A stretch of DNA of 64,000 nt from Nostoc sp. B(2019) (GCF_010091925.1 NZ_WVID01000009.1:221081-285080), one strand, 5' to 3'; shown: positions 1 to 9,047, counted from the first letter of the stretch. Numbers and translations are program-made. The notes: generated by a model from the sequence alone, not told the origin.

Positions 1-1779
1 GGCAGAACAGATGCCTTGCTGTGCCCGAAGTTCGGTCATCGAAAGTTTGGCAAATAAACCATTCATCCCGCCAATGGGACAGAGATAGCGACACCAAAAC
101 CGCCGCTCAAAAATAGCAGAGAAAATCATCGCCCCAGCGGTAATTAATAACAGCAAACAAGCGGAAAGGTAAGCAGTATTTTCTAATTTCCAGAGTTCTT
201 CCCACAAGAAAATTAAGGTAAACAGCCCAAACATAAACCATCCGCCCCATTTCTCAGCTTGTTGTCTCGGCCAGCGTTTGAGTTGTCGAGGCCACAGCCA
301 TAACGATAACTTTTGGGTAATTTCCCCGTAAATCATGAAGGGACAGACAGAGCACCACACACGACCCAAAAAGGGAAAGAGAAATAGGAAGAAAGGCCAC
401 CACCAAGCCCAAAATAGATTTAAAACGAAATTGCGATCGCGTGTTTGAGGCCCAACAAATAACACTACAATAATGATGGCAAAAGCAGCTGCGGTAAAAC
501 CATAATTAATGCGATCGGGCCACCACGGACTACGTAAAAACTTCCGTAAACTAGGATAGGCATTTAAAAGATTCACCCGAAATCGTTTTTTCTTCGTTTC
601 GGCTGGCCAAAAGATTTCTTCTGTTAATTCACTAGCATCCTGCGCTTGGACTATTGCCCGTTCTACCAAATTTTTCAACTCTTTGAGATTGCCTGGAAAA
701 TCGTAGGACTGCAAGCGGCGCAGAGCTTCTGGGGTAATGTGTGGTTTAGGAATACCTCTAGCCTGTGTGTAAAGACTAGTATAATATTCCACCTGAGTTT
801 GAATATCAGTTTTCCGTACCCGTAGCGGCGGTACTTTAATAATATGACCAACACAACGTTCAATTGTCGGCTGAGTTTTCTCTGAAACAATCAGAATACG
901 TGCTTTGCTGGGGCGGGCTTGGGCGGTTGGCTCTCCGGGACGAGTAACGGGGGTATATGTGCCAGTTTTTAGCAACTGTGTCACAGCAGGTAATAACTCA
1001 CTTGGCAATTCTTGGATGTTATTAAAAACTAAAGTGCCTTCCCCTAGCCATTCCAACAGTCCTGGTTTGCCACCAAAACGACCGAATAAATCTGCACCGC
1101 TAGTTTGGAGAATACCACAATTAACTTTAATAATTGGTTCTCGCCTTTTTGGAGAGCCAAAGTGGATTAAGGCAGCTATATTGTCTTTTTCTAATCCTGG
1201 TTCACCGAAAATGTTTACTGATTTGCGGTCAGCAGCAGCTTCTCTAATTTGCTCCCGCAGACGTACAGCATAGCGACTTGTACCCACAATTCCCCGTTGT
1301 GCTTTGGTGACTAAATATGGTCGTAAAGCAAGGGAACGTTCTTGTTCATAGCTTAGAGCAGATGTTACCTGAGCCAATTCTTGAGCTAATTGGCGGGAAA
1401 AAGCTTGATTAATTTCGGGGTATTGGGTAGCAAAAGCGCGAAATTTAGCAGCAGGTACAACCCACAAATGACATTCTGTTAAGGCGGTAATTGTAAACGG
1501 AGTTGATTCATCCAACAGCAGTTCTTTGAGGTGAATTACTGCGCCAGGGAGGAATCCACAGGCTAAAGCTGAGTTGGTTTGATTGGTGCTACTGCTTTCA
1601 AGTTGACCTTGGATGAGAATATAAAGCGCTTCTGGAGGAGTACCTTCGCTAACTAGGTTAGTTTGGGCTGGTACAACTTGTTCTTCGATGACTTCGGCGA
1701 TCGCATTCAACACCGTAGGTGAGAGAATTCCTAAAGTCGAGCGTTCTTGTAGCCATATAACCGTTTCTGGAGATGTCAT
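1..1779 (-). CDS. Cyclic-nucleotide-binding / AAA+ (sigma-54-activator-like) / 4Fe-4S membrane protein, 3' end cut by window edge
   Basis: The frame is open from the ATG at 1779 to the window edge, so the C-terminus is missing. An SD-like GGAGAAA lies just upstream of the ATG. Residues about 10-135 look like a Crp-type cyclic-nucleotide-binding domain. Residues about 150-385 resemble the AAA+ domain of NtrC/NifA activators and include FPGNLKELKNLVERA. After that come several membrane segments and a NapH-like region with WCSVCPFMIYGE and WCRYLCPIGGMNGL, which are cysteine motifs for iron-sulfur clusters. The Walker A equivalent reads GEPGLEKD, so the usual second glycine is Glu, and no GAFTGA loop is present. 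Cyanobacteria lack sigma-54, so a role as a classical activator is unlikely. I infer a redox or nucleotide-sensing membrane protein. Confidence 0.8.
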   Translation of the reverse strand, partial: MTSPETVIWLQERSTLGILSPTVLNAIAEVIEEQVVPAQTNLVSEGTPPEALYILIQGQLESSSTNQTNSALACGFLPGAVIHLKELLLDESTPFTITALTECHLWVVPAAKFRAFATQYPEINQAFSRQLAQELAQVTSALSYEQERSLALRPYLVTKAQRGIVGTSRYAVRLREQIREAAADRKSVNIFGEPGLEKDNIAALIHFGSPKRREPIIKVNCGILQTSGADLFGRFGGKPGLLEWLGEGTLVFNNIQELPSELLPAVTQLLKTGTYTPVTRPGEPTAQARPSKARILIVSEKTQPTIERCVGHIIKVPPLRVRKTDIQTQVEYYTSLYTQARGIPKPHITPEALRRLQSYDFPGNLKELKNLVERAIVQAQDASELTEEIFWPAETKKKRFRVNLLNAYPSLRKFLRSPWWPDRINYGFTAAAFAIIIVVLFVGPQTRDRNFVLNLFWAWWWPFFLFLFPFLGRVWCSVCPFMIYGEITQKLSLWLWPRQLKRWPRQQAEKWGGWFMFGLFTLIFLWEELWKLENTAYLSACLLLLITAGAMIFSAIFERRFWCRYLCPIGGMNGLFAKLSMTELRAQQGICSA

Positions 1780-1874
1780 ATTGGTTTCTCCGTGCAGGTT
1801 GTTGTATAAATATAAAAAGAATTATCCCTTGAAATCTGGATCAAGAATTCATAATTCTAAATATTGGATTAAGT

Positions 1875-2318
1875 TCAGATCGAGCTACACTTTACCTTTT
1901 CCCTTAATTTCTCCAGTAAGCTCCAAGACCTTTTTTCATTCTCAGATATAAACAGAGGAAGCCAGTACACTGCTTTCTCTAACAACCTATTACTCTCATC
2001 ATTCAAATCTTCAATTAATTTTACTACTGACTTAAATCCCAGCTTGGGAATTGCAAATTCTAACCATAACTTAATAGATTGAGCATTAGATTTTACAACT
2101 CCATAGTTGAACAATCTTGTTACATAATCTCTTGTGTGCAAAACCTTCTTTGCAATTGCAATAGTAATCTGACTTTTTTGTTCAACCATGCTCTTGATAA
2201 CTTCATACGCTTCAACTTCAGGTATTGACTTCAGATACTCCAAAATTACCTTTTCTTCATGAGAAGACAAGGATCTATAAGTGCTGGTTTGTATTAAATT
2301 TTGAATATGATCATTCAT
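1875..2318 (-). CDS. Hypothetical helical protein, candidate immunity protein
   Basis: This 147-aa protein is not recognised by family. It is predicted to be mostly helical, soluble and charged, with no signal peptide or membrane segment. It starts at an ATG three bases after the stop codon of the toxin-tip reading frame at 2322-2915 and lies on the same strand. Polymorphic-toxin loci typically place an immunity gene immediately 3' of the toxin module, so immunity is the natural inference, but it rests on position only. No clear ribosome binding site is seen, which fits translational coupling to the upstream frame. Confidence 0.55.
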   Translation of the reverse strand: MNDHIQNLIQTSTYRSLSSHEEKVILEYLKSIPEVEAYEVIKSMVEQKSQITIAIAKKVLHTRDYVTRLFNYGVVKSNAQSIKLWLEFAIPKLGFKSVVKLIEDLNDESNRLLEKAVYWLPLFISENEKRSWSLLEKLREKVKCSSI

Positions 2319-2321
2319 AAG

Positions 2322-2915
2322 TTATTGTAAAAAATCATACGGGTTGAAAAGGTCTAATGGTAAACCTGCGTTACCTGCTGAAGTCGCGGATGGTTTGTAG
2401 TGACCAGAAACATTATTCCAGTATTTAATTTGACCTTTATTGTTTTTATTGTGTCCAAAGCGAATTTGACCTGCAAAATCAACGTTGTTACCTCTTGCAA
2501 TATCAATATGACTTCCCAAACCAAATTTTTGTCTTGCTATATATATCTGGCCTCCCTGTACTACAAAGTTGTACTCACCATTAGGTGTAAACACTTTTTT
2601 GCGAGGTGTTTTATATCTCCACTTCTTGCCATCAAACACAAGCTCATTACGTTGAATATAATTAGGAATATCTTCGGGATATAGATTTGGAAAATAGCCT
2701 GATGCTGAACTCCCTTCGGATGGCAGTCCTGAATCAATAGTATGCCAAGGGTTAGAAAACAGTAGAGGATATTTTGTTAAATAAGAAAGTCTAAGCTGCA
2801 CATCTGGTAAATTAATTTTGACAATCGATTCAGAAAAAATTATGGCATTATATTTGGACTCAGCGATCGCATCTGATGCTGAAGCTGTTAAGCTTTGGGG
2901 TTGGGTAAAGGGCAT
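2322..2915 (-). CDS. Polymorphic-toxin C-terminal domain, probably 5'-truncated
   Basis: The C-terminal part, with AGQIRFGHNKNNKGQIKYWN followed by NVSGHYKPS, resembles the tip domain of secreted polymorphic toxins, where a gain-of-membership motif of the type GxIxFxxGxIxxxNNxSGHYxP recurs. The reading frame has no other plausible ATG and its first 24 or so codons lie antisense to the start of the transaldolase gene, so that part is unlikely to be native coding. I read it as the stranded 3' end of a larger toxin gene (the trafficking and repeat domains are missing) that still sits beside its putative immunity gene. It could be expressed from the fortuitous ATG at 2915 or be a pseudogene. The catalytic activity is unknown. 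Confidence 0.5.
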   Translation of the reverse strand: MPFTQPQSLTASASDAIAESKYNAIIFSESIVKINLPDVQLRLSYLTKYPLLFSNPWHTIDSGLPSEGSSASGYFPNLYPEDIPNYIQRNELVFDGKKWRYKTPRKKVFTPNGEYNFVVQGGQIYIARQKFGLGSHIDIARGNNVDFAGQIRFGHNKNNKGQIKYWNNVSGHYKPSATSAGNAGLPLDLFNPYDFLQ

Positions 2916-3477
2916 TACAACCAATCCAACGCTTTTGGCTCAAAGCGATACCCCACCAGAAACTACGCTCAAAAAATTAGTTACCTTGACATCTGGGCCG
3001 TTATACTATCAACTTGTGGCATCTAATAAAGATGAGATGCTGACTGAAGGTAGGAAAGCTTTTGAAATTATTGGTTCGCAAACAATATTAAAGATTCCTG
3101 CAACACCTGTAGGGTTTGAGGTGGTGGCGAGTTTGTCGTCAGAAATTACTTGTTCGGTGACAGCAATATATAGTGCAGCACAAGCAGCAGTAGCACGGGA
3201 GGCGGGGGCTAAGATTGCCATAGCTTATGTAAATCGCGCTACCCGATTGTTAGGTGATGGTATTGCTTTGGTGCGGGATATGGCTAGTGTACTCAAAGGT
3301 AGCGATACAGAAATCCTCGCAGCTAGTATCAAATCTCCGCAAGAAGCAGCAGAATCGCTACAAGCTGGAGCGCATCATCTAACTTTACCTTTAACAATGT
3401 TGCAGGCGATCGCAACTCATGAATTATCACAAAAAACTGTTGAAGAATTCGCTAAAGGAGGCATCGGTTTAAAATAA
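2842..3477 (+). CDS. Transaldolase / fructose-6-phosphate aldolase family protein
   Basis: The 211-aa product starts MALYLDSA at 2842; an upstream in-frame TTG at 2818 is less likely. It matches the short transaldolase/FSA class (about 210-220 aa) of single-domain TIM barrels. Hallmarks are WVKGITTNPTLLA near the N-terminus, the Schiff-base lysine in ILKIPATPVG, and CSVTAIYSAAQA. The enzyme would transfer or cleave a dihydroxyacetone unit on sugar phosphates in the cytosol. It appears monocistronic. Its promoter region overlaps the antisense toxin remnant, so its upstream control has probably been rearranged. Whether it acts as a transaldolase or an aldolase cannot be decided from sequence. 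Confidence 0.85.
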   Translation: MALYLDSAIASDAEAVKLWGWVKGITTNPTLLAQSDTPPETTLKKLVTLTSGPLYYQLVASNKDEMLTEGRKAFEIIGSQTILKIPATPVGFEVVASLSSEITCSVTAIYSAAQAAVAREAGAKIAIAYVNRATRLLGDGIALVRDMASVLKGSDTEILAASIKSPQEAAESLQAGAHHLTLPLTMLQAIATHELSQKTVEEFAKGGIGLK

Positions 3478-3507
3478 TTCATAATTCATAATTCGTAATT
3501 CGTAATT
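3476..3507. repeat. Short tandem heptamer repeat (AATTCRT)
   Basis: Four head-to-tail 7-bp units (AATTCAT twice, then AATTCGT twice) plus a partial AATT follow the stop codon of the transaldolase gene. Short tandem heptamers of this sort are characteristic of heterocystous cyanobacterial intergenic DNA. Confidence 0.9.
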
Positions 3508-3511
3508 AAAT

Positions 3512-3604
3512 ATGAGTTTGTTTGATGTGCCTAATCTCTGGGTTCCGTTAGCACTTTTGGGTTTAATTATCCTAGCTGCTATATTTTTTAGTCGCGGTAA
3601 CTGA
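3512..3604 (+). CDS. Possible single-span membrane miniprotein (30 aa)
   Basis: An ATG-started frame of 30 codons encodes MSLFDVPNLWVPLAL followed by a hydrophobic stretch and the polar end FFSRGN. The size, one membrane helix and a short polar tail resemble low-molecular-weight thylakoid subunits, but I cannot match it to any known Psb, Psa, Pet or Ndh peptide. There is no clear ribosome binding site and the start sits directly after heptamer repeats, so it could be chance. Treated as tentative. Confidence 0.35.
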   Translation: MSLFDVPNLWVPLALLGLIILAAIFFSRGN

Positions 3605-3836
3605 TTTTGAAAGCAAATATGGTTGTGTTGCAAAAACAGGTATTGGTCTGGTACAAGAGGAAATCTCAGGCGGTGGCTGGGGTCATCCTGTGCAACGCCT
3701 TAAAATGAATTTGAGGTAGGTGGAGAGCGATCGCTCTTTTTCCTCATTGACTTACTTGATATGATTGCGGCTTATATTAGGCATCGCTCTTTTTGAGATG
3801 TAAGCTAAAAGCACAAAAGATATGAGTTAACATCCT
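3605..3836. other. Intergenic stretch before the TspO-like gene
   Basis: No convincing gene. One frame reads EEISGGGWGHPVQRLKMNLR before a stop at about 3720, which may be a decayed C-terminus but has no recognisable homology. Confidence 0.3.
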
Positions 3837-4625
3837 ATGCAGCAGTCCACAAGAGGCAATTACCGGGATCTTTGGCGGCAGCTTGTTACTTTGGCTGCAA
3901 TCTTGGGTGCTTTCGTTGTCAACGTAGTATCGAACATTTTTCCACTCAATGGACTCAGCATAGGGGAAATTTCCAATACTTTGTTTAAAAATGTCCTGAT
4001 TATTCCTGCTAATTACGCCTTTGCTATCTGGGGGCTGATTTACCTTGGGTTGTTTGCTTTTGGGGTATACCAAGCTCTACCTGACCAACGACATGAGCCT
4101 GATTTACGTAAGACAGGTTATCTGTTAGTGATTGCCTGTGTTGCTCAAAGTATCTGGGTGTATCTGTTTTTGTCTAGGCTTTTTGCTCTTTCTGTAATTG
4201 CAATGCTCTTGATTCTGTTGCCCCTGATTGCTGTTTATGTGCAGTTAGAAGTTGGCAACAAGCGTGTACCTCGGCTCAAAAAATGGTGTATTCACTTTCC
4301 TATCAGCATTTATCTAGGCTGGATTAGCGTGGCGACCATTGTCAACGTAGCGTGTGCTTTGTATTTTCACGGGTGGAACGGTTGGGGAATTTCTGCTGTA
4401 ATATGGACTCTCATCATGTTATTAATAGCAACAGCAGTTGCAGCAGTTATAGTCATCCAGCGTCGAGATATCGCTTATACAGGAGTAACACTCTGGGCAT
4501 TGGTGGCGAACGCACTCAAACACTCTGATAACTCAATGCTCAGAAATACCGTGTTGTTTTTGGCAATTGTCCTGATTTTGACCGCTACGATTAACAGCTT
4601 ACGCCCCCAACAAGAACATATTTAA
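3837..4625 (+). CDS. TspO/MBR-like tryptophan-rich integral membrane protein
   Basis: The 262-aa product is almost entirely hydrophobic, with about eight predicted membrane helices. The segment IPANYAFAIWGLIYLGL resembles the conserved loop and helix of TspO/peripheral benzodiazepine receptor proteins (PxWxFxxxWxxLY), but the protein is longer than classical TspO (about 160 aa). Many cyanobacteria carry such long tryptophan-rich sensory-type proteins of unknown ligand; porphyrin or tetrapyrrole handling is the usual guess from the family. A shorter, classical TspO is encoded at 37246-37716. No partner gene is apparent. Confidence 0.65.
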   Translation: MQQSTRGNYRDLWRQLVTLAAILGAFVVNVVSNIFPLNGLSIGEISNTLFKNVLIIPANYAFAIWGLIYLGLFAFGVYQALPDQRHEPDLRKTGYLLVIACVAQSIWVYLFLSRLFALSVIAMLLILLPLIAVYVQLEVGNKRVPRLKKWCIHFPISIYLGWISVATIVNVACALYFHGWNGWGISAVIWTLIMLLIATAVAAVIVIQRRDIAYTGVTLWALVANALKHSDNSMLRNTVLFLAIVLILTATINSLRPQQEHI

Positions 4626-4632
4626 GGGACTA

Positions 4633-5271
4633 TTATGTTCCCGGACGAGAGCGAATACGATCGGGTATATGATGGCGATCGCCTAATATTTCTAACAAAG
4701 GGCCATTAACGTCAAATTTAACCATACTTACCGACGCGACCAAAATATTCACCCGATAGCGATAGCGTCCCAAATCAATTCCCAGTAAACTGCAAAGCAT
4801 AATCCGAATCGTGGCTTTATGGGAAACTACTAAAACATTACCTTGGGGATGCTTTTCTTGAATTTCAGCAATTACAGGCATAGAACGGTTAGCAATATCT
4901 ACCGCAGTTTCTCCACCTAGTGGTGCATTCCAAGCGGGTTCTGTCAGCCATTTTACATAGTTTTCTGCGTAATTCTCTTGGGCAAACGATTTACTCTTAG
5001 TTTCCCATTCGCCGTAACTACCTTCTCTAAGTCCGTCACGCAACTGCATGTCCATCCCGATAGCATCACAAAATGGCTTGGCAGTTGCAATTGTGCGCTT
5101 CATCGGGCTAACATAAACAGCCTCCCACTTCAATTTTTGATAAACATCGGCAAAACCGGATGCCATCTGCATCCCCTCTGTTGTCAACTCCGCATCAGTT
5201 TCACCGCAGAAATTACCACTTTGACTAAAAGTAGTTTCTCCATGTCGCAGTAAATATAAATTGAGTGTCAT
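4633..5271 (-). CDS. Histidine phosphatase family protein (phosphoglycerate mutase-like)
   Basis: The start is set at the ATG at 5271 (MTLNLYLLRHGETT); a longer frame to 5325 adds residues not expected in the family. The catalytic RHG motif (LRHGETTFS) is at residues 7-15, the acid region is REGSYGEWE, and the second conserved His lies in VSHKATIRIML. These are the features of the phosphoglycerate mutase/acid phosphatase superfamily. The 212-aa size fits the cofactor-dependent phosphatase branch (CobC, broad phosphatases) rather than glycolytic mutase. It is cytosolic, and the substrate is unknown. The gene converges with the TspO-like gene, 7 bp apart. Confidence 0.85.
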   Translation of the reverse strand: MTLNLYLLRHGETTFSQSGNFCGETDAELTTEGMQMASGFADVYQKLKWEAVYVSPMKRTIATAKPFCDAIGMDMQLRDGLREGSYGEWETKSKSFAQENYAENYVKWLTEPAWNAPLGGETAVDIANRSMPVIAEIQEKHPQGNVLVVSHKATIRIMLCSLLGIDLGRYRYRVNILVASVSMVKFDVNGPLLEILGDRHHIPDRIRSRPGT

Positions 5272-5691
5272 AGCTTGTATCGCGATTGGGATAAAGGAGT
5301 TTGTGCAAAAATAAAATACCATCAATCTCGCAATCGAGTATGTGACACCAGGACAAAGTAATCAACCAAAAAAGTCAATCAACCACAAACTTTTGAAATC
5401 GAAGACAAAAGTAGCAGTTTCAACTAGTGGGACTTAGACAAAAAGTAACCAGAAAAATACCTTAAATGTATATACAAAGGGACTTCGACATCGATTTGCT
5501 TAGTTTCTTGATATATCTGGGTTTCAAGTATTTAAGCGTTGTATCTACTGAAAATAGGGCAGGTAAAGACAATACAAGATTTGGGAAGAGTAATCCTGGC
5601 TGACGCGCAATCATAGTTGCATTGAATCCTGGCTGAGAAATGTCATGATTGCAGGTCTGAGCGATGAACATTGCAGGTCGCTACACTTACC
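5272..5691. other. Intergenic region upstream of the histidine phosphatase gene
   Basis: About 420 bp of AT-rich sequence with no convincing gene. It should hold the promoter of the phosphatase gene and the 3' end of the RND operon, but no clear terminator or promoter is visible. Confidence 0.4.
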
Positions 5692-8600
5692 TCACAAATG
5701 GGTTGCAGAAGGAACTTTGTCATCATGACTAGAATCTAGCTGCTGAGGCGGACGACGTGGACTCATGCGATCGCGAATGCTTCCAATCACGATATATAGA
5801 ATTGGTACGATAAATAGACTCAAGAAAGTTGAGACAATCATCCCGCCAGCCACGGCTGTACCAAGAGATTTTCTACTGGCTGCACCTGCGCCTTCAGGAT
5901 TTACCAATGGCCAAACACCCAGAATAAAAGATAAGGAAGTCATAAGAATCGGTCGCAAGCGCTCTTGTGAAGCTTGTATTGCGGCTTTGGTCAGCGAAAG
6001 ACCTTGATCTCGTAGTTGGTTGGCAAATTCTACAATCAAAATGGCATTTTTACTTGCCAGACCAATCAACATCACTAAACCAACCTGGCAAAATACATCA
6101 TTAGCTAGACCACGCATCGACTGCGCCAATAATGCCCCCAAGATGGCTAGGGGAACTGACAACATAATAATCAGTGGGTCAACATAGTTCTCATACTGAG
6201 CAGCTAGCACGAGGAAGACGAAGACAAGTCCCAATCCAAAAATTAAGGGTGCTAAACCCCCAGACTGCTTTTCTTCAGCGGTAATACCTGCCCATTCGTA
6301 ACCCATACTTGCTGGTAAAACCTCTTTTGCCAGTCCCTCCATTGCTGTGGTTGCTTGTCCAGAACTATAACCAGGAGCGGCGGAACCGTTAATTTCAATT
6401 GAGCGGAACAAGTTGAAGTGATTAATCGTTTGCGCTCCGGTAGCAGGAGTAAGTTTCACCAAATTGCTCAGAGCAATCATCTGATTGTTGGCAGAGCGAA
6501 CGTATAATTTACCGATATCCTCTGGGTTGGAGCGGAACTGAGCATCTGCTTGGACATACACCCGGTAAGTCCGCTGTAGCAAATTAAAGTCGTTGACATA
6601 CCGCGAACCCAAGTAACTCTGTAGGGTATTAAAGATATCGTCTACGTCTACTTGCAAAGATTTGGCTTTGTTGCGGTCTACTTCAATCAATATCTGAGGC
6701 GTATTTGCACTAAAAGTGCTAAAAACAGCTTGCAATCCTGGTGTCTGATTACCGCGCTCTAGCAACTGACCCATAGTTTGCAACAGGTTATCTAAGCCGC
6801 TGTTACCTCTTCTGTCTTGTAGTTGAAATTGGAAACCGCCAAAACTGCCTAAACCCTGAATAGATGGCGGATTAACTGGAAAAATTCTTGCTTCGGGAAT
6901 TGCCGATAGCACTCCTGTCAACTTGCCAATGATAGCCTGTGCTGATTGTCCCGGTTCGTGACGATCGCCCCAAGGCTTGAGGGTCGTAAAAATTGCACCG
7001 CTATTAGCAGAGTTGCCACTAAAACCAAAGCCACCGATGGCGAAAGTACCCGTAACTTCGGGCAATTTCAGGATTTCTTTTTCTACCTGAGCCATGACTT
7101 TGCTGGTGTAGTTTAGCGAAACTCCTTCTGGGCCTTGGATAATGGTGATGAAATAGCCTTGGTCATCATCGGGGATAAATGCTGTGGGTACGCGAGTATA
7201 AAGCCAGCCTGTCAGCCCCAAGGACAAGATAAATAGCAGCACAACGATCGCTTTTACACGATTCAAACGGTAGAGCGATCGCTCATACTTCCTACGTGTC
7301 CAATCAATAAACCTGTTAATTCGTTCAAAAATCCAGCCCAACCAACCGCGTGGTCTTTGTCCCGGTCGCAGCAGCATGGCTGAGAGCGAGGGAGTCAAAG
7401 TTAGTGCCAGAAAGGTAGAAATCAGCATCGAAAAGGCGATCGTGAGCGCAAATTGCTTATATATCTGTCCCGTAGATCCTGGAAAGAAGGCAACGGGGAT
7501 AAATACAGCCATTAGCACTAAGGAAGTCGCAATTACTGCTCCAAACAGTTCCTTCATTGACTCAGAAGCAGCCTGGCGGGGCGACATGCCCTCATCTTCA
7601 ATTAAGCGAGAGATATTTTCGACTATGATGATTGCGTCATCAACCACTAACCCAGTTGCCAAGGTTAAACCAAACATGGTTAGGGTGTTGATAGAAAATC
7701 CGAAAACTTTGATAAAGGCAAAAGTGCCAACCAAGGTTAAGGGAACTACAATCACCGGAATCAACGTGGTGCGCCAGTCTTGCAAGAAGATATAGATTAC
7801 CAAGACTACAAGAGCGATCGCTTCTATCAACGTCTTGATCACTTCTGCTAGAGACGCTTCTACAAAGAGTGTCGTATCAAAGGCTACCTCATACTCCATT
7901 CCCGGTGGAAAACTTTGCCTTAGTCGTACCATTTCAGCTTTCACTGCTTTAGCAACGTCCAAAGCATTACTCCCCGGAGTGGGAAATATCCCCATACCCA
8001 CACCCTCATTGCCTTTAAATCGCAAGAAAGTGCTGTAATTTTCCGCTCCTAGTTCCGTCCTACCCACATCTTTCAACTTGATCAGTGTGCCATCCTCACC
8101 GGTCTTGATCACCATGTCAGCAAATTCCGTTGCCTCGCTCAACCTACCAAGAGCTTGCAAATCTATTTGATACATCTGCTCTGGCGATGTTGGCTGCTGC
8201 CCGATTTGCCCAGCACCCACCTGTAAGTTTTGTTCATCGAGTGCATCGATCACATCCTGGGCAGTGAGGTTACGACTAGCAAGGCGGTTGGGGTCGAGCC
8301 ACAGACGCATAGCATAGCGGCGTTCACCAAAAATCTGTACCTGGCCCACACCCTTGATTCTTTTGAGGGCATCTACTACGTATAGGTCAGCGTAATTACT
8401 TAGAAATACATTGTCGTAGTCTTTGTTATCTGAGTAAAGCCCGATCGCCAAAAGAATGTTGTTAGATTGCTTATTAACAACAACTCCCGTTCGCTGCACA
8501 ACTTCTGGTAACAGCGGTTCGGCTAGAGACACACGATTTTGCACATCGACCGCTGCAATATCTTTATCCCGCGATGCATCAAATGTGACTGTAATCGTAC

Positions 8601-8865
8601 TTGTGCCATTGTTACTGCTACTTGAGGTCATATACTTCATGCCCTCAACGCCGTTAATTTGCCGCTCTAAGATAGTCGTAACCGTATTTTCTACAACTTC
8701 AGCAGTGGCTCCGACATAGTTAGCAGTAACATTAATTTGAGTCGGGCTGATCTCTGGATATTGATCTGTGGGCAATGTTGGAATACTGATTGCTCCTACC
8801 AGCAGAATGATGATGGCGCAGACACTCGTAAATACAGGTCGCTTAATAAAGAAGTCAACAAACAT
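5692..8865 (-). CDS. RND efflux pump, AcrB/HAE1-type inner-membrane subunit
   Basis: The 1057-aa length and the start MFVDFFIKRPVFTSV are typical of hydrophobe/amphiphile efflux pumps. The proton-relay Asp pair is present in TM4 (GLVVDDAIIIVENISR) and the relay Lys in TM10 (IGLASKNAILIVEFA). Two large periplasmic loops follow TM1 and TM7. The protein exports amphiphilic compounds across the inner membrane using proton flux, as a trimer. It lies 182 bp downstream of its adaptor gene on the same strand, so the two form an operon; no TolC-type outer-membrane gene is nearby, so a shared channel is inferred. Substrates cannot be read from the sequence. Confidence 0.96.
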   Translation of the reverse strand: MFVDFFIKRPVFTSVCAIIILLVGAISIPTLPTDQYPEISPTQINVTANYVGATAEVVENTVTTILERQINGVEGMKYMTSSSSNNGTSTITVTFDASRDKDIAAVDVQNRVSLAEPLLPEVVQRTGVVVNKQSNNILLAIGLYSDNKDYDNVFLSNYADLYVVDALKRIKGVGQVQIFGERRYAMRLWLDPNRLASRNLTAQDVIDALDEQNLQVGAGQIGQQPTSPEQMYQIDLQALGRLSEATEFADMVIKTGEDGTLIKLKDVGRTELGAENYSTFLRFKGNEGVGMGIFPTPGSNALDVAKAVKAEMVRLRQSFPPGMEYEVAFDTTLFVEASLAEVIKTLIEAIALVVLVIYIFLQDWRTTLIPVIVVPLTLVGTFAFIKVFGFSINTLTMFGLTLATGLVVDDAIIIVENISRLIEDEGMSPRQAASESMKELFGAVIATSLVLMAVFIPVAFFPGSTGQIYKQFALTIAFSMLISTFLALTLTPSLSAMLLRPGQRPRGWLGWIFERINRFIDWTRRKYERSLYRLNRVKAIVVLLFILSLGLTGWLYTRVPTAFIPDDDQGYFITIIQGPEGVSLNYTSKVMAQVEKEILKLPEVTGTFAIGGFGFSGNSANSGAIFTTLKPWGDRHEPGQSAQAIIGKLTGVLSAIPEARIFPVNPPSIQGLGSFGGFQFQLQDRRGNSGLDNLLQTMGQLLERGNQTPGLQAVFSTFSANTPQILIEVDRNKAKSLQVDVDDIFNTLQSYLGSRYVNDFNLLQRTYRVYVQADAQFRSNPEDIGKLYVRSANNQMIALSNLVKLTPATGAQTINHFNLFRSIEINGSAAPGYSSGQATTAMEGLAKEVLPASMGYEWAGITAEEKQSGGLAPLIFGLGLVFVFLVLAAQYENYVDPLIIMLSVPLAILGALLAQSMRGLANDVFCQVGLVMLIGLASKNAILIVEFANQLRDQGLSLTKAAIQASQERLRPILMTSLSFILGVWPLVNPEGAGAASRKSLGTAVAGGMIVSTFLSLFIVPILYIVIGSIRDRMSPRRPPQQLDSSHDDKVPSATHL

Positions 8866-9047
8866 GGGTATTAGGTATTGGGGATTAGGTATTAGGGATT
8901 GGGTGTTGTATTGGTTGTTGGGTATTTAAGTATTGGGTCTTAAAGATTGGATATTTAGGTATTGGGAAACTCTTCCCCAGTCACGCCAGTTCGCTCAACG
9001 GAGGACGCCTCCGCACGCGACTGGCTCCCCAGTCCCAGTCCCCATTT
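8866..9047. repeat. Degenerate short repeats between pump and adaptor genes
   Basis: From about 8875 to 8965 the sequence is a run of imperfect copies of ATTAGGTATTGGG-like units. It is followed by a GC-richer fold-back (CCAGTTCGCTCAACGG to about 9023, ending CGACTGGC) of the type scattered through Nostoc genomes. The spacing inside an operon suggests these repeats are transcribed. Confidence 0.75.

Noticed and set aside
675..1273. Frames opposite or shifted to the left-edge gene
   Set aside because: They overlap the well-supported AAA+/4Fe-4S gene, which shows clear domain motifs in its own frame.
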